NCBI GenBank assembly: GCA_036927565.1 | Contig: JAYESD010000001.1 | Coordinates: 1,984,001-2,048,000 of the forward strand | DNA length: 64,000 nt | Origin: Tuctoria greenei | Taxonomy: Eukaryota > Streptophyta > Magnoliopsida > Poales > Poaceae | Direction: 5' to 3' | Shown: positions 47,170-57,521 of the stretch, piece by piece | How the letters are laid out: the number at the start of each line of letters is the position of its first letter | How positions within the stretch are numbered: position 1 is the stretch's first letter | Program-made: the position numbers and the translations under genes | The notes under the pieces: generated by a model | The model's input: only the letters and a program-made list of their open reading frames with translations | What the model was told of the DNA's origin: nothing | Database searches by the model: none

Positions 47170-47510
47170 GAGTAGCACCTGCTGTCCCGGGGGCGGGTGC
47201 GGTCCGGTCGGGGGCGGCGACGCCGGTGGCGCGGCGGGCCGGAGGCGCAGGCGGCGGTTGGGGCGCGGAGGCGGGCCGCCGGTGGGGGCCGAGGGCGGCG
47301 GACCGGAGGCGCAGGCGGCGGGGGCCGCCGGTGGGGGCCGAGGGCGGCGGGCGCGGAGGCGGGGCCGAGGGCGGCGGAGCCGGGGGCGCGGCGGCGGGGG
47401 CGCTGCGCGGCGGCGGGGGCGCTGCGCGGCGGCGGGGGCGCGGCGGCGGGGGCGCGGCGGCGGGGGCGCGGCGGCGGGGGCGCTGCGCGGCGGCGGTAGG
47501 CTGTTTTGAG
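47170..47510. repeat. GGC/GGGGGC-rich array
   Basis: A strongly G-rich (+ strand) array with repeated ggcggcgggggcgc units, densest at 47,380-47,500. It could form G-quadruplexes. Long open frames across it on both strands are low-complexity artefacts. Confidence 0.85.
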
Positions 47511-47549
47511 GTGAATGAAGAGTCGGGGCCGGAGCGACCCGATATAAGC

Positions 47550-47865
47550 CCTTATTTGCGACGGCTTCTTTAATTGCGACGGCCTCAACTTGCGGCCGTC
47601 GCAATTAAAGCCTGTTTGCGACGGCTTTGGGACCGGCCGTCGCAAATAAGGATTTATTTGCGACGGCTCATTTATTTGCGACGGCTCTAGGGTTGGCCGT
47701 CGCAAATAACCGCTTATTTGCGACGGCCGGCCCAAAGCCGTCGCAAATAAGCTCTTATTCGCGACGGCCATCTTATTTGCGACGGCCAGAGGCGGGCCGT
47801 CGCAATTTAAGTTATTTGCGACGGCTGGCCGTCGCAAATAAATTCGGCCGTCGCAAATGATCGCT
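47550..47865. repeat. Right subterminal repeat array of the CACTA element
   Basis: Well over a dozen copies of the tttgcgacggc motif in alternating orientation, mirroring the left array. Confidence 0.9.
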
Positions 47866-47888
47866 TTTCCTGTAGTGTCCGGAGCTAA

Positions 47889-48020
47889 GACCATTCGCAG
47901 TGATACCCTGTAAAGCATACTGGATATACTGCTTCACAGTGTAATTTAGAGTACGTACTGTAAAAGCTGAAGGAGAATAATGTATAGAGTATGCTTTAAA
48001 GTATGCTGATGCGGATGGTC
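47889..48020. mobile_element. Tourist-like MITE (132 bp, TSD TAA)
   Basis: Ends gaccattcgca and tgcggatggtc, flanked by TAA at 47886-47888 and 48021-48023. Inner words match the copy at 34337-34490 in part and the relics at 29232 and 48031 more closely. It sits 11 bp outside the CACTA right end. Confidence 0.85.
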
Positions 48021-48030
48021 TAAGTAGTGA

Positions 48031-48147
48031 GACCGTCTGCAATGGTGTTGCTGTAAAAATTACTGGATAGTGTAAATTTAGAATAAATGTTGTAAAAGTA
48101 GAAGAATAGCATATATAGTAGTGTATAGAGTAGCGAGTGCGGATAGC
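48031..48147. mobile_element. Tourist-like MITE, diverged tandem neighbour
   Basis: Same order of motifs as the adjacent 47889-48020 copy (gaccgtctgcaa, ttactggata, gtaaatttagaataaat, gtgtatagagta, gtgcggatagc), with decayed ends. Confidence 0.55.
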
Positions 48148-48635
48148 TTGAGAACACGTACAACACCAGACACTTGTTTGACCCGGAATCAATCCCCCTC
48201 GTGAGTCGTGACAACAAGCGTTTTTCTAAAGGGAATAAAGGGGATGGGTGCAATCAGCTGGAGACATGTGGCAGCGAGCGCGCTCGGCTCGGAGCCGGGC
48301 TACCGGAGGGCAGTAGGGAATCAACAATAATACTTCTTCGAAGTGGGAATCCAAGACATCCAACGTGCACCCAGGAACACACCACTACACCATGCAAATA
48401 GTAAAACGATTAGCAATTTGCCTGTTGTTTATCAGAACCGATGGAGAATCGACGTCGATTGAAGATTGGAAACCGATCCTAAGACGAGTTGTCACGGAGA
48501 AAAAAAAAACACTAATATCGATGCTGAGACATACGAGCGCTCGCGGAGCTCGGCTCGGAGCCGCTTCTGAGGCTCGAGCCGTTGCGTGGTGGTCGCAGTC
48601 CGCCATTGTACAACGGAAGCGGTGGAGGAAGTCAC
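48148..48635. other. Short spacer before gene fragment
   Basis: No supported feature. An open frame runs through it towards the gene fragment but has no recognisable content. Confidence 0.4.
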
Positions 48636-48817
48636 TGGTGCTCGCCTCCATGAAGGCGCTGCTGGACTCGCTGCCAGGGGAACGCCGCGAGTTCTCACCG
48701 CCGCTGGAGCCAGTGCGCTTCAAGGCCGGCGTCGTCCGCTTCTCGTCCCGCACCCCGGAAAGGGCGACAATGGCGAATTGGAGGAGCTCACCTCCTTCGT
48801 CATGCTCACCGCGTCCT
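48636..48817 (+). pseudogene. Fragment of an unrecognised protein-coding gene, cut by hAT element
   Basis: About 180 bp reads as ordinary plant protein: KALLDSLPGERREFSPPLE and VRFKAGVVRFSSRTPE in one frame, then GDNGELEELTSFVMLTAS in another after a one-base shift near 48,758. I do not recognise the family. The sequence ends exactly where the hAT-like terminus begins at about 48,818. It is either a decayed exon of a host gene or a fragment carried here. Confidence 0.45.
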
Positions 48818-49364
48818 AGTCCTGGCAATTGGGTTGTGCCCAAAACGGGCGGCACGAAGCACGTCTCGCCGGCCCGAAGATCGGCACGACCTGACACAAA
48901 TTTTTTTGGGCCGTGTCGGCCCGACATGGGTAGTCGGGTCGTGCCGGGCCGTGATATTGGGCCCGGCGGGCGACACGGCACGACACGGGAGTTGGGCCAT
49001 GCCCGGGCCAGCATGACTCAAAATGGGCCCGAGGCACGTCGGGCTAAAACCGGCACAAATTTTGAATCGGCCCGAAGAAAGCCCATCGGCACGAATGCAG
49101 CCCGTCGCGTAGCGAAACAAAAAAAGGGTGTGCCCGTGCCCCCGCCCGTGCCCATTCGATAGGGTTAGAGTCGCCCGTGGCCCCGTGCCCCCGCCGATGC
49201 GCCGCCTCGGCCCCGTGCCCCGCCTACTCGGACCCGTGCTGCCCCCGCAGCCACACCCCCCGGCGCCCCGCTCCCGCGGCCCCCCCTCCCGGTTCCCGCG
49301 CACGCGCGCGCGCCGCGCCGCGCCATCCACCAGTCGCCAGGCGCCCATCTCCCACCTCCTAGTC

Positions 49365-50679
49365 ATGAGTCACCCCCACATGAGTGGTACTAGTACTAGA
49401 AAAAAGATTGGGGTGTCATCGTCGCGTCGTCGTGGTCGTGGTCGTGGTGACAATACCGCCGATGAACCGAATCCACGTCGTCTATCCCCAAGCATGGGCG
49501 ACTTTGGGATGGATGATGTGCATTTGGAAGGTGAGGATGCCTTCGACGAGTATCAAGTTGAAACTAATCAATTTCATCCGAATGATGCAGGTGCAACTGC
49601 AAGCTACTCCGTCCATGAAGATGCACCTGCACGTACACACGGTGCACCTAGCAATGAAGATGTTCAAGTATCCTCTACTGTCTCTCATAAACCTAGATCA
49701 AAATGTTGGGAACATTTCATTGGGCATGAGGAAATGGTGAATGGTCAGATGAAGGTAACTACCGCCACATGTAAATATTGTGGTAAGGTTCTTTCCGCAC
49801 TATCCTCTAGTGGCACGGGTCATTTTAATTGCCATTGTTCATCACGTTTGAAAAATTGCTTTATGACAAAGTGGTGCAACACAAACTCAATTAAACTTCA
49901 ACCCGGATGGCTCTGTGAGTACTTGGGTTTATAGTTCTGATGTTGCTCGTTCTGAAATTGCTAGGTATATTGCAACTACTGATCAACCTATTTCTATGGG
50001 TGAAAATTCTAATTTTGAAAGAATGGTTCAAGTTGCTTTTTGCCCACAATATAATAATGTTTCAAGGAATACTACTAGAAGTGATTTAATAAGGAAATAC
50101 AAAGAAAAAAAAGGAGATCTTGAAAGAAACTTTTAAGTCTATGCCATTTTCTGTTGCATTAACATCTGATATATGGTTATCTTCACATCAAAGGACAAAC
50201 TATCTTAGTCTTGTTGCTTACTACATAGATCCTGGTTATAATTTGAACAAAAGGATATTAGCGATGTATTGATGAGAATCATACTGGTGAGGCAATTGCA
50301 TCACATGTGCTTGAGGTAATTACAGATTATGGTATTGATAATAGGATTGTGTCTATTACTCTTGATAATGCTTCGGCTAACACCAGGGCTATGGAGATTC
50401 TTGAGCCATACTTACAGAGTTACATTGGTGGCTTTGTGCTTCATCACAGATGTGTGTGCCACATCATTAACCTTATTGTGCAGGCTGGATTGGCGAGGGC
50501 AAGTGCATGTATTGATAATATACATTCTGCCATTCGATATCTTTTGAATTCTCCACAGGTGTACAGGAAATTCAGGAAATATTGCAAATTGAGGGAATTG
50601 AAAGCAAAGAAATTTTCGCTAGATATGAAAGTGCGATGGAACTCGACATACATCATGTTGACGCAATTAAAAGGGTATG
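49365..50679 (+). pseudogene. hAT transposase, N-terminal half (BED finger and start of catalytic fold), frameshifted
   Basis: Starts MSHPHMSGTSTRKK; an acidic N-terminal region leads to a BED zinc finger (KCWEHFIGHEE, then CKYCGKVLS and a His/Cys pair at HFNCHCSS). The RNase-H-like catalytic region shows SVALTSDIWLSSHQRTNYLS, ITLDNASANTRAM and HHRCVCHIINLIVQAG. At least three frameshifts are visible: about 49,890-49,905, about 50,105-50,120 in an A-run, and about 50,255-50,275. The copy was therefore already inactive or decayed independently of the LTR insertion. It belongs to the RICESLEEPER/DAYSLEEPER-like group of plant hAT transposases. Confidence 0.85.
50675..50679. repeat. Target-site duplication GTATG (left)
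   Basis: The same five bases occur at 63631-63635 on the other side of the gypsy element. Removing one copy and the element restores continuity of the hAT reading frame. Confidence 0.93.
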
Positions 50680-51521
50680 TGTCGGTACCATAAAAACCGT
50701 ACACCCCCTGAGGTTACAAAGATCTCGAAGGAAAGCCATTTACTTGGTTTGAAGACCTTCGGAGGCCCACTTGTCAGACATGATCGGACCTGCTTCTCCA
50801 ACATGGTTAATCCCTAGGTTGCCACGTGTACTGCCAAACCGGAGCTACCGCACACAAGGGGGAAGCTCCGGGCCAGGTACCGAAACAGCACCTCCGGACT
50901 TAACCCCGGACCGAGAGAAGCTCCGGACCTGACACGTGTCAGGTAGCCCCGGAGCTACCTGCTTCCCACAGCAAGCTTCGGAGCTGCCACGTGTCCAAAC
51001 GTTGGAGCTGACAGCCTCTAACCTCTGGAAGACCTTGTAACGGCTCCGGATCTTCAAAGGAGAGCCAAGGACTTCAAGACCCGATTAAGTGTCATTAATG
51101 CCATATTAATGACGCTTAAATGGACGATCTTAACACCAGTAATGACACTGTCGGAGCCCGTTACAGGATCATTAACAGCAATTACTCGTGTATCAATACT
51201 AGTAACCGCCGGTGCCACATGTCGGGCCAGGCTAGCTTGTAACGGTCTGTCCTTGTACTATAAAAGGACAGGCCGACGATACACGCGGGGGACGTTGACA
51301 GAAGAACTCACGCACCTTATACACTCGTGACAAGCTAATACAACACCAACACACCCGTGGAGTAGGGTATTATGCTCCGGCGGCCTGAACCACATAAACT
51401 CTTGTGTCTCCTGTGTCAAACTCTTATTCACCTTCTTGAATATCCGCGCGCCCACACCGAACTTCAAACTCCCCAATCACTTTAGCAGTGCAGGGAGATC
51501 TGCCGACTCCAACAGTCGACA
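50680..51521 (+). repeat. 5' LTR (842 bp)
   Basis: Starts tgtcggtacc and ends acagtcgaca. It contains a TATAAAA at 51259-51265 as the U3 promoter. Many ccggagct words occur throughout U3. Confidence 0.95.
51259..51265 (+). promoter_or_regulatory. TATA box in the 5' LTR
   Basis: TATAAAA followed by ggaca. The 3' LTR keeps TATAAAA but reads tgaca after it. RNA should start about 30 bp downstream. Confidence 0.7.
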
Positions 51522-51523
51522 GT

Positions 51524-51541
51524 TGGCGCGCCAGGTAGGGG
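51524..51541 (+). other. Putative primer-binding site
   Basis: tggcgcgccaggtagggg begins 2 bp after the 5' LTR, the place where a tRNA 3' end should pair. I could not assign the tRNA from memory. Confidence 0.6.
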
Positions 51542-51559
51542 CGCCTGAGATTTTCGAGA

Positions 51560-52596
51560 ATGGTGAACTCCGCGGCTGGATCATCCAACGGCCAACCTGC
51601 TGCTCAGGTTGTTGGGGGCAATCCCTCCAACAGGCACCAACCAGTAGGAGCCTCAGCACCAGCAGGAGCCACACTCCCACCACCACCATCTTCTCCAGCA
51701 AATCGTGCTGGGCAACGTGATGGTGCGCCGGCGTCACTTACTGCGTCGGCAAGTCATGACAACCCGGAACACGCGCTCCATGCAGCGCGTGCTCTTCTCC
51801 AACGTCCACCACCTCCAGATGCATCTCGAGATGCAATGGAACAGTGGAGGGCTGATGTGGAGCATTTGGTCGCAGCAGCGGCCGAACGCCTCAACAACCA
51901 GGGTCCTCCTCCTTCGGGACGGGCCTCGTCGCAGCGGCGGACTTTGTCTGGAAGACTTGGTCCGCACGTCTCCAACAACAGGAGACGAGCTGCTTCACAA
52001 CAAGTGACGTCGTTGCCCTCTGGGGCACGACGCACCCATACGGTATCCAGGCTTTCGACTCATGACCTCCGGGCGGAGCTTGATCGCCGATACCGCCAGC
52101 AAAATAGCCGTGTCCATATTGAGCGAGCTCGTGAAAAACGGGAAGCTCAGGACCTTTCTACTCTAGAAGGGGTAGGAGGAGGCTGCTCAGCCCTAGCCAT
52201 GCACCTGCGCATGGTTAGATGGCCACAGAAGTTCCGGCCACACCCGCCGGAAAAATTCGATGGGACTGTAAATCCCGCCGAATTCCTTCAGATATACTCC
52301 ACTGCAATCTTGGCAGTTGGAGGAAACAAGGCTGTAATGGCCAATTACTTTCTAGTGGCCTTAACTGGGACCGCTAGGTCCTGGTTTATGAGCCTTCCAC
52401 CCAACTCTATCAACAGTTGGGAGGAGCTGTGCCGTCAGTTCACTGCCAACTTCGGGAGTTCATACACCTGACCAGGCACTGAACTGGACCTTTTTGCGGT
52501 CGTGCAAAAAGGGGGAGAATCTTTGCGGTCCTTCATCCAGAGAGGTTCTCTCAGGTACGCAACACAATCCCTTCTATCTCAAGCGCTTCTGTCATT
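51560..52596 (+). pseudogene. gag region of the gypsy element, broken
   Basis: Opens at the ATG at 51560 with a Pro/Ala/Ser-rich N-terminus. The retrotransposon gag core (FDGTVNPAEFLQIYSTAIL, then NYFLVALTGTARSWFMSLP and SWEELCRQF) lies at residues about 235-300. The frame is cut by a TGA at 52469, and about 75 bp later a small indel near 52,545 moves the continuing gag sequence (FRQGVRDKKMLEKLAIKEI onward) into another frame. There are thus two separate lesions. Confidence 0.88.
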
Positions 52597-55131
52597 GTGG
52601 CATTCAGACAGGGCGTACGGGATAAGAAGATGTTGGAGAAGCTGGCGATCAAAGAGATCACCAACGTCACGGAACTCTTCAGCCTGGCAGACAAATGTGC
52701 TAGAGCTGCGGAGGGCCGTGAGATGCACTCCAAACCAACCTCAGAGGATCACAAGAAATCCTCCAAAGAAGAAGCCGCTACCTCCGGGGGTGGCAAGAAG
52801 AAAAAGAAGACCAACGGCAAGAAGAAGCCGTCGGCCGGCACATCCAACGTTGCAGCTGCTGCAACTCCAGGTGGTCGGGGGCCACGCCCCGAGAAGCGAC
52901 CTCGACCGTCTTCTGAAGACGGTGGCAAACCCAACGTGTGGTGTCCCATTCACAAAACGGGCAGCCACGGTTTGGAAGACTGCCGAGAGGTCCAAAACCT
53001 TGCTGAGCGCTACAACAAGCACCGGGAAGGGTCTCCTTTCCGACAGAGGGAAGGAAAACAGAAGGTCGACGAAGCTCCAGCTGAAGAGGAGTTAGGGTTT
53101 CAGGATCCCAAAAAGGTCCTGAAGGCCGTCTACACCTCCGTCGACGATGACTCTGACGTCTCTGACAACGAGTGTCGGAAGACCATGAACACCATTTTTG
53201 GTGGATCATGGGACATCACCTCCCGTCGCGTCATCAAGACTATGCGGCGGGATATGGCCGCTGTAGCTCCTACAGCTAGACCAGAGCCACATCGAAAGTG
53301 GATGGACACAACCATCACTTTTGATGCTTCGGACTGTCCTCGAAGCATGGTCAGAGCTGGACAGTTACCTTTGATGGTATCTCCCACCATCAATAACATC
53401 CAGCTCCATCATGTTATGGTGGACGGAGGTTCGGGGCTGAACCTCATCAGCTTCGAAGCTTTCATTAAGCTTCAGCTCCGACCTTCGGATCTCCAGCCCT
53501 CTCGACCTTTCTCCGGAGTAGGCTCGGGGGCCATTACCCCACTCGGAGCTATAACTCTCCCCGTTACCTTCGGGACACGGGAGAAGTATCGCACCGAGAA
53601 GTTGGTCTTTGACGTTGCTCAGATCAACTTACCATTCAACGCCATCTTGGGTAGACCTGCCCTATACAAATTCATGACAGCTGCTCATTATGGATACCTG
53701 GTGTTGAAGATGCCGACACCAGTAGGCGTTCACCGGATCCGCGGAGATCGCACTGCCGGAGTAACTGCTTTGGAGGAACTTCATGCGCTCACTACGGCGC
53801 AAGAGGAAGACTCCAGGCAGGAGCAAGCTCTAAGACCTCCGAGCATTCGTCAGCGAGGCTCGACATCAGCACCTCGTGTGCAGCCAAGCGGCGACACCGA
53901 CATTCCTGTCAAGGTCGTCCAAATTGGTTCCAATGCCGCTCAAACCACCCGTATATCGGGAGGGTTGAACGACAAATAGGAACTCGCGCTCATCACTTTC
54001 CTCCGGGCTAATGTTGATGTGTTTGCCTGGCAACCGTCACAAATGCCTGGGATCCCCAGGGAAGTGATTGAGCACAATCTGAAGATTTACCCCGATGCTC
54101 GACCTGTGCATCAGAAGCCTCGGAAGCAATCCGTAGAGCGGCAGAACTTCATCCGACAAGAAGTGAAGAAGCTACTCGAAGCCGGATTCATCCGAGAAGT
54201 CTTCCATCCAAAATGGCTGGCGAACCCAGTCGTTGTGCCCAAGGCCGGCGGGAAACTTCGGATGTGCATCGACTACACCACACTGAATAAGGCATGTCCC
54301 AAAGATCCATTCCCACTACCTAGAATAGATCAAATAGTGGATTCCACCTCCGGGTGTGAGTTACTGTGTTTCCTAGACGCATATTCTGGGTATCATCAAA
54401 TCAGGATGTCTAGGGAGGATGAAGAACACACTTCATTCATCACAGTAGATGGATTGTACTGTTACACAGCCATGCCATTTGGTCTCAAGAATGCAGCTTC
54501 AACTTTTGGACGAGCTATGTACAAAACTTTTGAAGAACTCATCAGAGACATAGTGGAAGTGTACGTCGATGACATCGTGGTCAAGGTCAAGATCAAGGAG
54601 TCCCTCTTAGACACCTTGCAGGCTGTCTTCGACAAGCTGCGGGCCACCCGCACGAAGCTAAACCCAGACAAGTGTGTCTTTGGGGTTAGCTCCGGAAAAC
54701 TTCTTGGTTTCCTGGTAAGTCACCGGGGCATAGAGGCTAATCCGGCGAAGATAAAAGCCATTGAAGACATGCGGCCACCAACTCGCATCAAAGACGTCCA
54801 AAAGTTAACTGGGTGTCTAGCAGCCCTCAGCCGGTTCATATCAAGACTGGCGGAACGGGCACTTCCCTTCTTCAAGTTGTTGAGGAAGTCCGGACCATTC
54901 CAATGGTCCGAAGAAGCAGAGAAGGCATTCCAGGAGCTGAAACAGTTCCTCACCACCCTACCAATTCTGGTAGCTCCGAACCCTGGTGAGCCTTTGTTGC
55001 TTTACATTTCAGCTACTGACGAAGTCGTCAGTATGGTTCTGGTTGCGGAGAGACCGGAACTACCCCATACTCTGGAATCCAGACCCCTTCGGGAGGGTCC
55101 GGAGGTTCCTGAAAGTGAGTCTGGGTCCTAG
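52597..55131 (+). pseudogene. Gag C-terminus, protease and reverse transcriptase region, one nonsense codon
   Basis: The frame first carries a basic Lys-rich linker and a Cys/His segment (CPIHKTGSHGLEDC, about 52,943-52,984) in place of a classical zinc knuckle. An aspartic protease follows, with active site VDGGSGLNLI at about 53,422-53,451. A TAG at 53977 interrupts the same frame. Beyond it lies the reverse transcriptase, with MCIDYTTLNKACPKDPFPLP, FLDAYSGYHQI, MPFGLKNA and the catalytic YVDDIVV (about 54,562-54,582). The frame fades at 55,060-55,131 into a proline/glutamate-rich repeat and stops before RNase H. Confidence 0.9.
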
Positions 55132-55325
55132 CTCCCAGACTCAAACCCACAAGAAGTCACTTCAGAAGACCCAGACCCCTCTGGGAGGGTCCAGGTCATT
55201 TCTGAAGAAGCTCCGGGTTCCTCCAGCCAGAACCCGGAGGTCCCCGAAGAGAATCTGGACCCCTCCGGGAGGTCCGGATCAATGAAGAGGAAGCTCCGGA
55301 CCCCTCCGGGAGGGTCCGGACCATT
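55080..55325 (+). repeat. Palindrome-rich repeat between RT and RNase H
   Basis: Repeated words gacccctccgggagggtccg and variants occur at about 55,082-55,102, 55,168-55,190, 55,258-55,275 and 55,297-55,321, each self-complementary, with ccagaacccggaggt-like sequence between them. The copies are separated by 70-90 then about 40 bp. This segment shifts the frame between reverse transcriptase and RNase H. Confidence 0.75.
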
Positions 55326-55330
55326 CAACA

Positions 55331-57521
55331 CCCGGTATACTTCATCAGCGAAGTATTACAAGATGCCAAGACTCGATACCTAGAGGTGCATAAGCTGCTT
55401 TATGCAGTTCTTATTGCCTCCAGGAAGCTTCGACACTACTTCCAAGCTCACAAAGTCTCGGTGGTGACCTCCTATCCACTTCGAGCAATCTTGCATAATC
55501 CCAATTCAACTGGGAATATTGCAAAGTGGGCAGCAGAATTGGCTGAATTCGATCTTGAATTTATTTCAAGACAAGCTGTCAAGAGTCAAGCGTTGGCAGA
55601 TTTTGTGGCGGAATGGACTCCTTCTCCATCAAATCCTGGGGGGCCCAGCGAGCAGAATACGGAGCATCAAGCTCCAACCTTCACCGAGCCTCACTGGACC
55701 CTCTACTTCAATGGCTCCATGTAGAAGCAGGGGGCCGGAGCTGGAATCCTTCTCCTTGCACCGACTGGGGAGAAGGTAAAATACATGGTACACCTTGACT
55801 TCAAGGCAACCAACAACATGGTGGAGTATGAAGCACTTATCTACGGACTAAAGGTGGCACTGTCATATGGTGTCAAGCAACTGCTGGTCAAAGGAGATTC
55901 ACAGCTCATCATCAAGCAAGTGAAGGGTGAATGCTCCTGCAATAATCTCCAGCTAGCTGCTTACCTCCTTGAAGTCCAGAGGCTTCAGAAGGACTTTGAA
56001 GTCCTAGACCTCCACCATGTTCAGCGTGCCCACAACGCTGAAGCTGACGAACTCTCGACTAAAGCGTCAACCGAAGCTCCGACTCCTGACGGAATCTTTG
56101 TCCGGAGGTTGTCAAAACCCACAGCTCAGCCTGCCGAACTGAGTGAAGGGGGCGAGATCAGCATCCCGAAGCTGACGGTCCCGATGTCCCTGTTACCATG
56201 GCAGCCATCAAGGGTCGTAGGTGCTGCCGGAAGCTCCGAGCAACCCAGCACGCAAGACTCAAATGCTCAAGCTAGCTCCGATGCATGGATCTCGGAGATT
56301 CGGAGCTACTTGAAAGACAACATCCTTCCTGATGATGATGTATCCGCTGACCGGGTAGTCAGATTGGCTAAAAGATACACGCTGGTAGAAGGGGATCTCT
56401 ACCGGCGCGGTGCCAACGACATCCTAATGCGGTGCATCACAAGGGAAGAAGGTTGCGAACTTCTCGCAGAAATCCATGGAGGCGAGTGTGGGAACCACGC
56501 ATCTTCCCGCACGCTGGTCGGAAAAGCCTTTCGGCATGGCTTCTACTGGCCTACAGCGCTCCAGGATGCCACTGAGCTGGTGAAGAAATGCGAAGCATGC
56601 CAATTTCATGCAAAGCAAATTCATACACCGGCTCAGCCCTTACAAATGATAACTCCTACATGGCCCTTCGCTGTGTGGGTGATGGACATCTTGGGACCCT
56701 TCCCAAGAGCCGTCGGAGGTTACAAGTTCCTGTATGTCGCCATTGACAAGTTCACCAAGTGGCCGGAAACAACTCCAGTTGTGACGATCAACAAGCAATC
56801 TGCTATCAACTTTCTGCAATCCATTGTGAGCAGATTCGGAGTCCCAAACAAGATCATCACTGATAATGGGACCCAATTCACAAGCTCTGCATTCCAAGGA
56901 TATTGCGAAGACCTCGGCATACAAGTCTGCTACGCCTCCGTAGCTCACCCAGCCAGCAATGGCCAAGCTGAGAGAGCAAATGCAGAAATCCTTAAGGGAC
57001 TAAAAACGCACACCTATGAGCGCTTGAAGAAACACGGAGTCAACTGGATCGAAGAGCTTCCGCCTACTTTATGGGCCAACAGGACATCTCAAAACCGGTC
57101 AACTAGAGAAACACCCTTCTTCCTGGTATACGGAGCTGAAGCAATCCTTCCTCCGGAAATCACCTTGGGTTCACTCCGGGTCCGGACCTTCGACGAAGCC
57201 GCGCAGGACCAGCTCTGGCGTGAATACCTAGACCTCCTTGAGGAGGGAAGGTGCCAAGCAGCTATTCGGAATGCCCGATATCGTCAAGCTCTACGGCGTT
57301 ATCACCAGCGGCATGTACACAACCGACAGCTCGAGGAAGGCGATCTGGTGCTACGGAGAATACTATCCAGAGAAGGGTTAAACAAACTTTCCCCCGGCTG
57401 GGAGGGGCCCTTCCGAGTGATCAAAGTATCCCGTCCCGAAAGCGTTCGCTTGGCTACCGAGGATGGGACACCTCTCCCAAATCCTTGGAACATCGAGCAC
57501 CTTCGTAAGTTCTACACTTAA
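55331..57521 (+). pseudogene. RNase H and integrase region of the gypsy element, one nonsense codon
   Basis: First comes the end of the RT-connected RNase H (VYFISEVLQDAKTRYLEVHK) and a second RNase H-like domain. The latter's first catalytic motif reads YFNGSM, with Asn where an Asp is normal, followed directly by a TAG at 55722. The same frame then continues open from 55,725 to 57,521 with the rest of RNase H (KATNNMVEYEALIYGL), a zinc-binding HHCC region (HGGECGNHA, CEACQFHAKQ) and the integrase core (VMDILGPFP, IITDNGTQF, HPASNGQAERAN). It ends NIEHLRKFYT. Integrase itself appears intact. Confidence 0.9.

Larger units (their letters stand above)
44563..47550. other. CACTA interior upstream of TNP2 (promoter/leader side)
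   Basis: No supportable gene over 3 kb. It contains two foldbacks, an AT-rich repeat, a GC-rich block at about 45,590-45,690, a cluster of cctaatcgac/gtcgattagg words (45,850-45,945), a GC-rich gene-like stretch (about 46,270-47,095) and a (GGC)-rich array, described separately where clear. Open frames are compositional. Confidence 0.5.
37575..47877 (-). mobile_element. Complete CACTA (En/Spm-type) DNA transposon, 10.3 kb
   Basis: The left end is CACTACAGGAA at 37575 and the right end is ttcctgtagtg finishing at 47877. Both are flanked by the 3-bp duplication TCC (37572-37574 and 47878-47880). The subterminal regions (about 37,590-38,100 and 47,550-47,865) contain many copies of tttgcgacggc in alternating orientation, the usual transposase-binding arrays. 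Two genes on the minus strand, TNP2 and a Ptta/En-Spm-type protein, can be read without interruption through all exons. This makes it a candidate autonomous element. Interior non-coding DNA between TNP2 and the right end is about 3 kb. Confidence 0.95.

Noticed and set aside
47139..47918. 259-residue Pro/Arg/Ala-rich minus-strand frame
   Set aside because: Product of the GGC-rich array and subterminal repeats, no domain.
48365..49162. 265-residue + frame running into the hAT element
   Set aside because: Composite of spacer, gene fragment and hAT subterminal DNA; only the short fragment at 48,636-48,817 looks protein-like.
50845..51057. Minus-strand frame repeated in both LTRs (also 62954-63166)
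   Set aside because: Duplicated only because the LTRs are duplicated; short, no domain, differs by LTR substitutions without coding constraint visible.
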